Assembly: GCF_963576615.1 (NCBI RefSeq)
Contig: NC_088709.1
Location: forward strand, 15,203,264-15,267,263
DNA length: 64,000 bases
From: Watersipora subatra
Lineage: Eukaryota > Bryozoa > Gymnolaemata > Cheilostomatida > Watersiporidae
Reading direction: 5' to 3'
In this document: piece by piece, positions 53,001 to 63,843 of the stretch
Position numbering within the stretch: position 1 is the stretch's first letter
How the letters are laid out: every line of letters begins with the position of its first letter
Made by a program: the position numbers and the translations under genes
The notes under the pieces: generated by a model
Databases searched by the model: none
Told to the model about the DNA's origin: nothing
What the model saw: the letters and a program-made list of their open reading frames with translations, nothing else

Positions 53001-54361
53001 AGTTTTCCTCTCGCTTCATTTCCTGCTAGAATGCTCAGTTAGTATTGAGTAGCACTTTATCAAATGAAAGACATAATTTATTATACTAGCAGTGGTATCC
53101 TAGTTCTGCCCTCTGCATGAAAATTTACTATCCATAAGATGCGATGAACTCTGTACTATGCATTTGTGTGCCCCGATTAACTACAACAACAGAGAGGCAA
53201 GGTTCATTTGCGGATAGGTTGGCAGCTGCTTGTCACTCACTTAACAAACTTTGTGAAGGTTTCATAGGGCTGTATAATAATTTTAATTTTGAGTATTAAA
53301 GTGAAAGAGTGGTTGAAACTCTCCTAAAAGATTTCAGTGTTCACCTGGAACTCCATGATAGCGAGCTTCTGGCGGAAATTGCATAATAATTACTATTGTA
53401 CCTGACAGTATAATCACTGAGAAATGAATGTTATTATTGTACAAGTAACTCTGATGATAGTCATTGAGAAATTATTGTATTGTATTATTGTAAGTTATCA
53501 GTACTACTGCAAATGAGAGTATAACCATTGAAAACCTGGTTTTATTATTTTAGCTGAGAGTATAGTCAGTGTGAAGTTACTTTTACTGTTTTAGCTGAGA
53601 GTATAGTCAGTGTGAAGTTAGTTTTATTATTTTAGCTGAGAGTATAGCCAGTGAAAAGTGTCCACCACATAAAGATTATGTTAGAGGAACAAACCACTAT
53701 TGTGGCATACTTTGTTGCAGGCTGCCTGGGTAAGTGAGTTCATTTGTCCTCTTTTTGCCGTAGTATTGCTGTCTGTACAGGATGTGCATTGACCTGTTTT
53801 TGTTACTCTGTTCATTTTCAGTCATTTACAAATTTTATGATCAGCTGCCACTTTGGTTTACTGATTACCTTTGCTCAAATATTTTATTGTCTTTAAGAAG
53901 TTATCATTCCTTTAAAGGGTATTGTTTTCTTTCAATTGCTGGCCAATGACAATAAGAGTGTTATTTTTATATTAAATTGCTAAACAATTATTTTATTCCA
54001 ACATGGGATTGTTTTAATTTTGATTTATAATTTTTTTACCTTAAATGTGGAATTTCTGTTATAGGAGCGTCTACCGTATTTTACTCCTAACCATTTTTAG
54101 TGCCCCCTGGTGTGATGACTTATGACCTATTTAACAAGCTGGCTAATATAACCCTCAAAACTCAGCATACTGTTATATATAAAGTTTTCTGTTATAAATA
54201 AAGTTTTCTTTTATACTTGCAGCGAGCCCAACAGAACAAGACTAGTCTATATTGCACACTCGGAGATCGGGGGTCGCCTTCCTGTATCAGTTGTCAATGC
54301 TGCTGTGCCAAATGCCATTTATAATTTTTATGCTGCCCTCAAAAAGCAGGTAGCCAAGTAA
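50076..54361 (+). CDS. STARD5: STARD5-type START-domain lipid-transfer protein, six exons
   Basis: Exons 50076-50186, 51134-51186, 51580-51724, 51958-52096, 53636-53729 and 54223-54361 join in phase to about 226 residues with GT/AG introns. The protein follows human STARD5 (213 aa): the start METYNVPAKIEALERKIGPC; VRGEGLIEASPEECF (human YRGEGIVYGTLEEVW); RTQWDSSIKTLEI (VKWDENVTGFEI); RTTTHSAGMGLISQRDFLDL (SRTSTPSAAMKLISPRDFVDL); CPPHKDYVRGTNHYCG (CPPKPGFVRGFNHPCG); GEPNRTRLVYIAHSEIGGRL to the end. The whole protein is one START domain with no targeting sequence, as in the soluble STARD4/5/6 group, which carries sterols or bile acids in the cytosol. The start ATG gives an N-terminus of normal length. 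STARD4 and STARD6 are related, but the RDF..L and VRG.NH text is closest to STARD5. AATAAA lies at 54717 and 54783. Confidence 0.93.
50482..50625. repeat. ATT microsatellite and ~80-bp duplication in STARD5 intron 1
   Basis: TTATGAAAGGCATCAGCAA occurs twice (about 50534 and 50598), each after CTAGAATGMCATTATTATTA. The first copy has an expanded ATT run at 50514-50538. Confidence 0.8.
52199..52800. repeat. 50-bp minisatellite (~12 copies) in STARD5 intron 4
   Basis: Tandem units of CCATAGTACTYCYACTRCAC, TCWGTATGAGACTCTATAGT, ACCTGTGGTG. The array starts about 100 bp after the exon-4 donor. Unit length is almost constant; the central units (about 52440-52650) are the most alike and the edges are the most diverged. 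Confidence 0.97.
53400..53660. repeat. 41-bp tandem repeat carrying the exon-5 3' splice site of STARD5
   Basis: Three consecutive TTTTAG|CTGAGAGTATAG junctions occur with the base after AG at 53554, 53595 and 53636, each 41 bp apart. Each unit holds the first ~20 exon bases followed by a new pyrimidine-rich intron end. Older, decayed copies (GACAGTATAATCACTGAG, GATGATAGTCATTGAGAA, GAGAGTATAACCATTGAA) extend upstream to about 53400. Only the last copy leads into an open exon. Confidence 0.92.
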
Positions 54362-55214
54362 GCCCAATCAAGCACTATCTACTTAATGATTAAAACTGTT
54401 TATAAAAAGGTGCAAGGGCATATGTAAATAATTGTCTGCTCCTGGTGATAATCATTTGTCAGCATTTTAGTAGTTGTCAGTAGTTTTTAATCTGTTTGTT
54501 TGGGCATTTATTATTTGTTAGTTATTGTTGTACGCTGATTCTGCTACTTAGTTTTCTGCTTTGAAATATAAGTGTGTGTTATTTATATTTGGTATTTATT
54601 TATATTTGTGTTGATTTATAGTTTTTTGTCAGTAGTGTACCAAAGTATGCTATTATCAAAGCAAGTTTTTCAATAATACTGTTAAATTATGACATCTTGA
54701 GTGCTTACCTATATAGAATAAATACAGCGATATGCTTGGCAATCAAATTATTCGCAAAATTGGTAATAACCATTATAATTTAAATAAAGGACCAAATAAA
54801 ACAATATCTCAAGAAAGAAGTGTATATGATAACTGCTACCGCTTGAGGATACGAGTGTTGCCAAAATTATGAAAGGTAAGAAGTTGTGTTCTCAATCAGC
54901 GTTATTGAGAGCACAACCTCAATGTAAGTCAGCTTGTTATATCAGTTGACGTCAGTGTAATAAGCTGAACAACGGAGACGAGATCATAGACAAACTTACT
55001 GCGCGAAAGGCTGTCCGTATGGACGGCTCTTTTTCACACATAGTACGTTGGCTATATCTTGCGCGAGTATGATATAAACGTAGCTCGGGCTGCTTTGACA
55101 CATCGGTATCGGTATCGGTATAAATAGATCCTGCAGATATTCATATGAATATATTGTGCAGGCCTCAAGTTTGTACAATCAAAAGTATAGACTAAAATTA
55201 CAACCTCAAAAACA

Positions 55215-55450
55215 AAAAATAAAAAAGCTTATTGTATGACATATATATCTCCGAGTTTCATATCTCGTATAGTTCTCGGAAGGAAGCTATTATGGTACTT
55301 GTTGTTATTTGCGGTTAAATTCATGGGCTGCGAGGAACGCTGACTTCTAGTGGTACAATGATCTTCATTTTTATTTTTACTAAAAAGCTCAGGAAACTTG
55401 TGTGATATTGCTCCTGGAGACTCGGAACAGGCAGACTCGGACACATGCTT
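55215..55450 (-). mobile_element. LINE 3'-end fragment
   Basis: The minus strand reads TTRSQRSSQPMNLTANNNKY and HNSFLPRTIRD, the typical end of CR1/Jockey-type reverse transcriptase proteins ('F.PRTI..WN.L'). It is truncated at the 5' side. Confidence 0.6.
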
Positions 55451-55839
55451 GAATTGCCTCTTAAAAATCGAGGCATAAAATCGGTTAAAAGTAGTAAAGA
55501 TATCCTGTACCCATTATTGCATTAAAATTTTAAAATAAACGATTTGTCACTATCGTAGCAGCTTGCCAGTGTAATTATTTTATGTTCACTCTTGCAAATA
55601 ATTATGTTAGCCGCCTGTGTATTTGCCAGCGTGTCTTATCTAAGCTAGTTTTACCATACCCACTTTTACTTGTATACTTAGACCTCAATTTTTCTTACTT
55701 TGTATTGTTCACCTTATCATTTTGTGGGTTAATTATTCTAAGTTTATATATCTGAACGTTTTTTCACTTTTTTATTTTTTGGACTATAGCAGCACCACTA
55801 CTCGTAGCCGAAGAGCTACCCTGCCGATGAAGGTCTTTA

Positions 55840-55985
55840 CTAAATGTAACGCATACTATAACAGTTTCCTTCTTAGAACGATAAGTCGATAAGAGATATA
55901 AAGTTTAGCGATGTGTCCAGCTGGTGATAAATTTAACTCGTAATTGTAAATACTTCTTAGGAGTATACATTGGTTACATCTTACA
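55840..55985 (+). mobile_element. Short LINE C-terminal fragment, opposite orientation
   Basis: Plus-strand NAYYNSFLLRTISR resembles the HNSFLPRTIRD end of the two neighbouring minus-strand LINE fragments. Only about 20 codons are recognisable. Confidence 0.35.
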
Positions 55986-56695
55986 TCTTCTTCATAGAAC
56001 GTACTAGAGCGGGTTGCGGCAAGCGGCACGCCTCATATGTTGAGCAGTTGTTAACACTAGATAATATTGTAATATATTGCCATATTAGCAAATAATTGTT
56101 TATTGTTGATGTGATGTACAGTTTTTTAAATTCACGAACAGTCTTTGGTAAAAAGCTGTTGTGATAAACAGACGTTCTTGCATATATAGTAGGAGGATCG
56201 CCTCTTCCAGCAGCTCGCGTGACAGTCGTACTAACTCGGTCCTGCATTAATTCATCATAGGTGGTAATTAATGAGTTGTGATTCTTGTCAGAGGAGAGGA
56301 GTCGCATTAGCAGATTTTGTCTACTGACCTTCCGTCTTTCACATAGTGTTTGCATATTTAAAGTATCTAAAGCTTTGGTGATGCTATCTCTTCCTTTCAG
56401 TTTACATATAAAACGTAGTGCGTTGTTTTGCACCATTTCAAGTTCATGTTGTAGTAGCTTAGTAGAAGGGTCCCACACAGTGGAGGCATACTCAATATGT
56501 GGCCTGCAAAGACTAGTATATGCTAAGAGTTTGGCCTTTTCAGGAGCTTCATATAGCACACGCTTAATCATGCCTAACTGCTGTCTCGCCCTTCTGGCTT
56601 TGGAGTCTATATGTTTGTCAAACTTCAGGTTAGATTGTAGGATAACACCTAGGTATTTGGTTTCTTCAACTATTTCTAATTATATGGTTATTTCT
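55975..56695 (-). mobile_element. 5'-truncated CR1/Jockey-group LINE
   Basis: The minus strand encodes VEETKYLGVILQSNLKFDKH, then ARRARQQLGMIKRVLYEAPE, LCRPHIEYASTVWDPSTKLL, ELEMVQNNALRFICKLKGRD and YHNSFLPKTVREF, the thumb and C-terminal part of a non-LTR reverse transcriptase. The main frame (55981-56571 and its upstream continuation) is open over some 230 codons, so this copy is young compared with the one at 45 kb. The catalytic YADD region and everything upstream are missing, the usual 5' truncation. Confidence 0.88.
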
Positions 56696-57221
56696 GACTA
56701 TTCATTAGCCTATATTTTTGCCATTTTATTGAGGCCTGCATAATATGTTCGATGGAATATCTGCAGGTACTAATTTTACTGGTACTGAACTCAAATTGTC
56801 AGAGCTTTTCAATACCACGGGTTGGAGATTTCACCACGCCATAAACTGCTCATTCTTACTGCTTCCTCAAACTTGTTATGTTCTAGAGCAGTTAACTAGG
56901 GATTTGAATGCTAAGCAGAGTTAAAAAGCCAAAATAATGCTTTGTGGTGGTGCCCTTTGCACAGAGAAGGGCAGTGTAACCGAAAATCTCCATGACTGTC
57001 CTGTTGTCCAAAGTGCAACAGCTACTGTTGCTTTACACGACATACTATGCATCTTACCCGAAGCACGGTACATTTAGTTGATTCGAAAAACTGCATTAAC
57101 ATTTCTATGTCTAAGTGACATTGCTTGCTTCACTCAACCACTTTAGATACAGCTGCGCATAGCAAGGCTACTACTGATAACTATGCTATGTGTTAGACCA
57201 ATAGTAACTAAGCATTTCAGT

Positions 57222-58071
57222 ACAGTAGACACTCCTATAACGTAAACAATCCGTTCCAAGAACGTTTACGTTGTAGGGAATTTACGTTATGAGAACAGTA
57301 AAATACATTTAAATTGCCTAATCTGTTCCAAGATCTTTTCAAACTCACCCCTTTGTTGGAAGAAAAATCTTCACTTAACTCTTTCAATTTGTAGGCTGTA
57401 CTGTAACTGCAGAATTATTGGTTTGCATAAACGACTTTTCTCCTTTTTATGATCAATCTCACTAGTTTTATAGACCATGATCGCGGTAGATTTACAACAA
57501 GTTAATAGGGACTGCACATTTTCGACGTTCATTTACAACGATTCGCATGTTTTTTCTGAACAGCAGTCTATTCTGCATAGTATGACTAATAACAAATATT
57601 TTGTACGTCTACAATAAGACAAAACAACAAAAAGTTTTTACTATAAAAAACAGTTCTACCTGTTCGGCATCTATCTCTATCCTGGAGTCAAGGTTGGGAT
57701 AAAAATCATTTTTCGACGATACTCCAACTTGTGACATTAAGACTGGTAGATGGACGCTGTAACACCTGAACCAATTGATCACCTTTGTATTTATTAACGA
57801 TGCGCAGCTATCCTATTCGCCTTTTTGTTGACACATTTAATGATTTACAACAACGAACTAGAATGTCACAAACGTTATATATAACGATATACAGAAGGCG
57901 TCTTTTCTCTTGCGATTGCGGCGAAATAAACTCGAATTTGAAAACTCACCCGACTTGACACTTTACGTTATATGGAATTTTTTATATCGTAGGAAGCAAA
58001 AACGTTACAGAAAGTTTACGATATCTGGAATTTACATTATAGGAAGTATACGTTATAGGAGCGTCTACTGT
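57222..58071. mobile_element. 850-bp TIR element, no transposase seen
   Basis: The ends ACAGTAGACACTCCTATAAC and the inverse of TATAGGAGCGTCTACTGT are inverted. The arms extend with further AACGTAAA/TTTACGTT blocks. The inside is AT-rich with stops in all frames. An isolated arm-like GTTATAGGAGCGTCTACCGT at about 54060 is a second trace of the family. Confidence 0.8.
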
Positions 58072-58274
58072 GTTTCTTAATGCTAATTTTTTTGTCTGAA
58101 ACTTGCAAATTTCCTCAGTATTTTGATCAGCAATTATAGACTCCAGTCAGTGAAAAGTCATTTACTGATTTTTCATCATCCTAAACTGAGATATAGGTTC
58201 TGAAATAAACATTGAAGTCAGCCACAGAAAACAACTTCCATAATAACACATTGTTTCTTACGAGAAAACAAGCT

Positions 58275-58362
58275 TGTACGATTGTTACACGCACGGTTGT
58301 CACGTGTGCAGTTGTCACACATGCATTTGTTGCACGCGCGGTTTTACACACGGTTGAGTTTC
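58275..58362. repeat. Short degenerate tandem repeat (TTGTCACACGYRCGG type)
   Basis: Five or so ragged units such as TTGTTACACGCACGG, TTGTCACGTGTGCAG and TTGTTGCACGCGCGG. Confidence 0.6.
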
Positions 58363-58799
58363 ATTGTGCTCAAATTTGCTACAGGTACTAGCAGATTCAA
58401 CACAGTTTTTTTCATTCAATTTTTACTCATTACATAATGCATTTATGTTACAATATATTACATAGTTTATTAATTATTTCTACATAGCTACGCCATCAAT
58501 TTTTTCTCTTTGGTCGCTTAAAAGGTTTGGTCTGCAATCGATTAGCCGATGGTCTTGTCTTACAAAAGGCCAGTGATAGTGTCAAGAAGGACATCAGATA
58601 TAGTGTGACATCAGATATATGCATCTATACTTCATTCCTAACAATGAAACTAAATCATTTACTATGCTTTCTACAAGTCTGCCAGTCTACAAATTCTTTT
58701 GCTAGCAATCGCTTTTCCATGCTTAGCTGCAACATACAGATCTGACAACATGGCAACATGACATCTAGTAAAAGTTTTGCTATATCTGCCTGAGCTTAA

Positions 58800-59678
58800 A
58801 GGTTGACTTGCAACAAAATTCACATTACAGTTATTTGGTATCAAAAGATTCACCATGTCTTACTTTGTTGTGTTGTAGGTGCCAAATATGTGGAAATGTG
58901 ATTACAAGCTCTTAAAAGCTCAAAAACGAAAAGCCGCTGTAGATTGGAATCTCTTTATTTATCTGACGTAGTCATTACAGTTTGATTATCGTCTTGTCAC
59001 GTGATGTTTTCACGTGAATTGAAAGGCCAATAAAAAGCTCAATATAAAACTTATCGTAGCACTAGTTTATGACAAACGCTTCGGGTTTTACCGAAGACCC
59101 CGTATCAAATATAGATGCTCGCTACTTTACAGTTTTGTTTCGGCATTATCTAATCGTCAAATCGTAATCTGATCATGTGACCCAATACTTCACAAATAAT
59201 TTTTGCAGCACTTTTCGATTATCACAGGTGACCAACAGGCTCGTCATGATTATCAGACAATGATATGTACTCCTTCGAGCTAAGGTTAAAAAGTTTAACG
59301 AATTTTTATGTTAAGTTATAAGATATCAGTGCTAAAAGTGACAGCATTACAACGACGATAAAACAGACGCGTAAGAACAATAGACATGGTTTTATTGAAT
59401 GCGTGAAGTATATTTATGAAAATATTTTTTCGAATGAGGTTGCATGAAAGTGTAAACAGAAACCATCCTGTACAACTACGTCCCATTTGAGCCGTTTTGG
59501 AAAGGGAATCCTAACTACGGCGGTCTCGTGTGTCTGCGATTAACTGTTCGTTTTTTTAGCTTTTAAGAGCTTGTAATCACATTCCCATATATTTTGCGCC
59601 TACAACACAACATAGTAAGACATGGTGAATCTTATGATACCAAATAACTGTAATGTGAATTTTGTTGCAAGTCAACCT
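58800..59678. mobile_element. TTAA-flanked element with ~130-bp terminal inverted repeats
   Basis: The arms 58800-58930 and 59550-59678 are inverted copies more than 90% alike by eye, starting AGGTTGACTTGCAACAAAAT and including ATTCACCATGTCTTACT and GTGATTACAAGCTCTTAAAA. TTAA sits at 58796-58799 and 59679-59682, the piggyBac-type target duplication. There is no open frame of note inside, so it is non-autonomous. The ends differ from the CCCTTTCGCG ends of the element at 14346, so it belongs to another family. It ends 120 bp before the NOPCHAP1 start. Confidence 0.9.
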
Positions 59679-59797
59679 TTAAGGGTTATTACAGTCAGTT
59701 TGAGTACTGTAACAGTGTTTATTGCATTCATGATTGAGCAACATGGCTCGAATGCCCTTTGTCATGTACAAATATATCTGCAGGCGCAGTGTGTTCC

Positions 59798-60277
59798 ATG
59801 ACAATGATCAATAATGATCAGATGTTGGGTCTGGATCCGGAAGTGACATCGCCGATCAGTTCCCTTCTTATAGTAGGCAACAAAACATCAACTAGCAAAC
59901 ATGCGCTACCTTCACAGACTAAGCCAAACATCTGTCGGATCCCTGAGAGTGATCTCATGGCTAAGGTGAAAGCCTTCATTCCGACTATAGCTAAAAGCGA
60001 ACAAGCAGAACCAGACCTTTCTAGACAAGATAGTCTGGTACAGCTCGTACCCATTTCTGACTCTGACAGCAATGATTCCGACAGCGAAAATGATGATGAA
60101 GATAATGGTGTTCACGTAGAAATGAGACTGGCGATGATGCCTGATATGTCTTCTGATAGCGAGGAGAGTTCTTGTCCGGAGCAGCCTTCACTCGGTGAAG
60201 TGACGGAAGATAATATTAAGCTACCGACTAACAAAAATATCAGGCAGACTCCGCCGTGCATAGAGGAGTTGAACTGA
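59798..60277 (+). CDS. NOPCHAP1: NOPCHAP1 (C12orf45) homologue, NOP protein chaperone
   Basis: The open frame from ATG 59798 encodes 159 residues; human NOPCHAP1 has 185. Matching parts: SSLLIVGNKTSTSK (human DRLLINSQPKSRKTSTLQ), PESDLMAKVKAFIPTIAKSE (SPLLDQVQTFLPQMARANE), VHVEMRLAMMPDMSSDSEES (VIQMDVALFEMNQSDSKE), and GEVTEDNIKLPTN (SEVTIDNIKLPNS), the strongest signature. An acidic Ser/Asp/Glu run (about 85-105) is a likely CK2-type phosphorylation region. Known role: it bridges NOP58 and the RUVBL1/2 ATPases during box C/D snoRNP assembly in the nucleus. A CTGCAG acceptor-like site at 59783 suggests the coding exon follows a 5' untranslated intron; the frame stays open back to 59759 without an ATG. 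A short first coding exon cannot be excluded. Confidence 0.85.
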   Translation: MTMINNDQMLGLDPEVTSPISSLLIVGNKTSTSKHALPSQTKPNICRIPESDLMAKVKAFIPTIAKSEQAEPDLSRQDSLVQLVPISDSDSNDSDSENDDEDNGVHVEMRLAMMPDMSSDSEESSCPEQPSLGEVTEDNIKLPTNKNIRQTPPCIEELN

Positions 60278-61393
60278 TTCATAGAAAATGCATTATGTCT
60301 TCATATGTTCCTTTAATATGTAAATGTTATATATAGTAGTTTTTATTGTTGTAGTTATTTTACAGTTATGTAATAGCTTTGTCTGGACATTCATTTTTTT
60401 GTGGTTCTGCTACAGCGTAAATATCTGTTTTGCTGCACTTTTTGATGATGCCATTAATGGACTATAACTGATTATTGTCAGTCTTAGAATTGTTGTCTGG
60501 TAAATATTCTACCAACAATCAATCTTTGTTCTAACAATCCAAAGCAATGGCTTTGTTTGATTTGGTTAAATGGGAAAGCAATGCTTTTTATCAGCTGGCT
60601 TCGCAGGGCCTTCGGCGGTTTCCTGTTGCCAGCTGATGTGGAAGATGGCTGCAGTGTGTGTGATCTACCATGCGCTGATGATGGTAGGTAAGTTATGTTA
60701 TTGCTGATGTAATGCGTCAATGTTAGGAGAGTAGCAAGTTTGATCGCGTTACATGCAACCTTGAAACCAGCAGTGGTCTGTAACTGGTATTATAATGACA
60801 GGATTTTACAGCTGCTAGATTTTGCGATTAAAAGGTAACAGTGTGTTTTGAAATGTTATTTCTATTAATATAACCTAATATGTTTCGTTTGAGAAGCTGA
60901 GGTAGCCAAAGCTCTTAGCAAAGCCAGTTATCACTGGGACATTGGCAGGTGTGGCCTTGCCACCCCTTTTGTCCCTCATGTACAACTACTGCGAATCGTA
61001 AGGTTTATGAAAGACTATTTTCTTTAAATTTATTAATCATTTAGTTGGAAGCGTTATAAACAGGTTAAAAGATCTGCTGAAGTTAGCATAAAATAATCAT
61101 GTCTACCCGAATCTTGATTTTCAAAAAATTTACTCGTTATCTATTATCTCATGTATCTACATGAGAACAGTTAGTTTGTTCTGGTAAAATTTGGTTTGAT
61201 AGAGCGAATAGGTGATTACCTAAGGAGTAAATTGTAAGTAAAGACAGCTTGGGAATTACCAACATTACCTGAATGATTTTTTCCATAAGCCTATTTGCCG
61301 ATTGATTTTACCAAAAATCTAATTTTTTGGTTAAAAAGCATTTTAGGCCAAATCCAATTAAAAATGCTCTGCTTTACACATAGCTTCTGCTCA
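60278..61393. other. NOPCHAP1 3' flank and intergenic DNA
   Basis: A short frame ATGTGGAAGATGGCTGCAGT (about 60638) running to a GTAGGT donor could be a first exon of the next gene, but nothing supports joining it to 61394. Confidence 0.3.
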
Positions 61394-62969
61394 ATGCGAC
61401 CATCTAAAAGAAGTAAAGCTCAAACAGTTGAGACATTGAACCCTAGATCACATGTGGATGCTGCTGTAACTGATGATAAGCAGAATATTGGCATGCATGC
61501 TTGTTACAAGGATAAAAAGGTAAGAAAGTTTTTTATAAGGCGTCATGACAATTTCTTCATTAGCTACGTTTGATTGGAATTTCCTTGCAAAATGACTCAA
61601 TTTATGTCAAAAAATTTTGTTACATCAATCAAAATTATTACTTCGCGTACCCTAATCGCTCACTCTGTATTCTCAGCTGAATAAAGTGAGCTTACAACCA
61701 CAAATTCTTTAAATTAATTGCAATTCATTGCATAACTAAAAGGAAATTCTAGAATGAGTGAATATATGGATTACAAGAATAGGACAGAGATTTAAATTTA
61801 GCTGGAATTTTGAGCGACTTTTCTAAAAGGTTTTTACAAATAGTGACCAATTGTTCTAGAATCCCAGTCCTGCTAAAGGGGTAGAGCTAAAAATTGGTGC
61901 GATATCTACTAGGGACTGTGATAGTCAACAAGAGAATTTGAACAAAGTTACTGGAGGCGGAGATGAGCCGTAAGTCATTGTTAACTTTGAGGTCTGAATA
62001 CATTTTTCATCCTATGAAACAAAATCTCTATAAGCAGAGCCGAGTCATAAGAATTTATAAAAATTGATTTAGGATGTCATAAAAATGTAAACTTCGCAAT
62101 GAGGTATACTCATTTATATTATATTAACAGCATTATATTATACTATAATTATATAATAGTACTATAGATTTATAGTATAAACAACGTTATATTATCAATA
62201 CATTATTAATATATTGATATATTAACAATACATTAATTAGCCAATGCTGCCGTTTTGATATCTGTTATACATCAATATTTCTATTACATAAATAACAAGT
62301 AACTTAATTTTTTATGATGAATTGGTTTCAAGCTCATGACTTAGTTGCAATATACTTATCAAGCTTTAATTTTCTTATTTTGTTTAAATGGTAACGAAGT
62401 TCAAATATCTTCCATATATTTTTAAATTATGTCTTATTCTGATTGAAAATTTTTTGATTGTGCAACTTTTCAAATACTGAAAATTATTATTTCATGCTAC
62501 TTGCAAATTTACATTTGATATTTCCTCTTTTACTACCAAAACTATTGTTAACAGTTAAATATTAAAATTTTATGACTTTTTGCTGCAAATTGGAGTGGAA
62601 ACTGATTAGATAGAAGCAATGTTTCTGCAAAGGAAATAATTTGAAGGCTGGAACAATACTACCAATAACAGTTTTCATGTGTTTTTAGGGATGCTCTAAA
62701 AACACATGAAAGTTCTATGCTCTAAAGTTCTATGTTTTCTTCAGTCAATTTCAAATAAATCAAAGCGCTGATGCCTTCAATGTAGGGAATTAGCCTTGAA
62801 AGATTAAGCTTTGCCTAAAACAGCAATCACTTTGAAACTTACTGTAATCAAGATAATTCTTTTTTTGTGTTAGTGAAACTGTGACAGAAGAAATAATAGA
62901 GCAGTCGTCTTCCCTTTCCAAAGATGATAACTTGTCCAAGTCTTCCTCCCCACAGATTGATTGTCAATT
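61394..62969 (+). CDS. Unrecognised gene, three coding exons (partial at 3')
   Basis: Exons 61394-61519, 61860-61969 and 62874-62969 have good splice sites (GTAAGA, CTAG, GTAAGT, GTTAG, GTGAGT) and join in phase 0, 2, 2: MRPSKRSKAQTVETLNPRSH, then HACYKDKK; NPSPAKGVELKIGAISTRDC, then NLNKVTGGGDEP; ETVTEEIIEQSSSLSKDDNL, then SSSPQIDCQ. About 110 residues, polar, Ser/Lys/Glu-rich and probably disordered; the basic RPSKRSK start could be a nuclear signal. It continues past 62969, with a possible exon after the CAG at about 63972. The frame also opens upstream of 61394, so the true start is uncertain. No family is recognised. Confidence 0.55.
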
Positions 62970-63059
62970 GTGAGTTTTCAATGGTAAACAAATTAAAAGA
63001 GGGTGATTTTTAATCTTTTATATACATATTTTTCTCCAAAACAAGCTAATTTTGAGAAA

Positions 63060-63365
63060 ATTATTTGTGTTATTTATGTTATTTATATTATTGCTGTTAT
63101 TTATGTTATTTATATTATTTCTGTTATTTATATTATTTCTGTTATTTCCACTATTTATGTTATCTTAATTATTTATAGTTTTTATATTATTTATGTTACT
63201 CATAATATTTGTTATTTATATTATTTCTGTTATTTATATTATTTACACTTATGTTTTTTATGTTATTTATGGTTTTTATATTATTTATGTTGTTTATGGT
63301 ATTTATATTATTTATGTTATTTATATTATTGTATTTATATTATTTATGTTATTTATATTATTTAC
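63060..63365. repeat. TTATTTATATTATTT-type low-complexity array
   Basis: Some 300 bp of TTATTTATRTTATTTCTG-like units. The Ile/Tyr-rich frames through it are artefacts. It lies in the last visible intron of the unrecognised gene and abuts MITE copy E. Confidence 0.95.
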
Positions 63366-63377
63366 AATCGTAAATTG

Positions 63378-63843
63378 ATTTAAAGATAAACTTCACAAAA
63401 TTTTAGTAGATTTTATCAGAAAGTACTAGTATTTTTTATCATTTGCAATTGTTTTTGGTGTTTGAAGTGAACTGACTACCAGGATGTTTTAAAGTTGAAT
63501 TTGACAAAACTTGATCGCGATTAAAACGCTCAGAAGAGCAATATGTGTCGAAATGACGTCACTAGTTACGCGGTTGCCTTTTTCTCTCATTAATATCAGC
63601 TGTTGCATTCAAGATGCAGTGTTATGCGTCTCTGTACTGTCAGTTTCTTTACACTTATAGATGTCATAATCGCACTTTCGCTTGATTTGAGCCTTTTAAC
63701 TATGATTAAGTTTTGTTGATTGTAATCTTGAAACATCCTGGCAGTCAAACCACCTCAAATATCAAGAACAATCGCAGATGATAAAAAATACTGATATTTT
63801 TTGATAAAATCTACCAAAATTCTGTGTAAGTTCATTTTTAAAA
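63378..63843. mobile_element. Palindromic MITE, copy E
   Basis: TTTAAAGATAAACTTCACAA at the left end, TAGATTTTATCAGAAAGTAC, TTGATCGCGATTAAAACGCT, and the inverted arm GAAACATCCTGGCAGTCAAA through TCTGTGTAAGTTCATTTTTA. It is full length, about 465 bp, with both arms. Confidence 0.85.

Noticed and set aside
56285-56743. Plus-strand 152-codon frame
   Set aside because: Antisense shadow of the LINE reverse transcriptase at 55975-56695.
63003-63383. Hydrophobic 126-codon frame resembling a membrane protein
   Set aside because: Low-complexity TTATTTATATT repeat read as Ile/Tyr/Val; no other coding sign.
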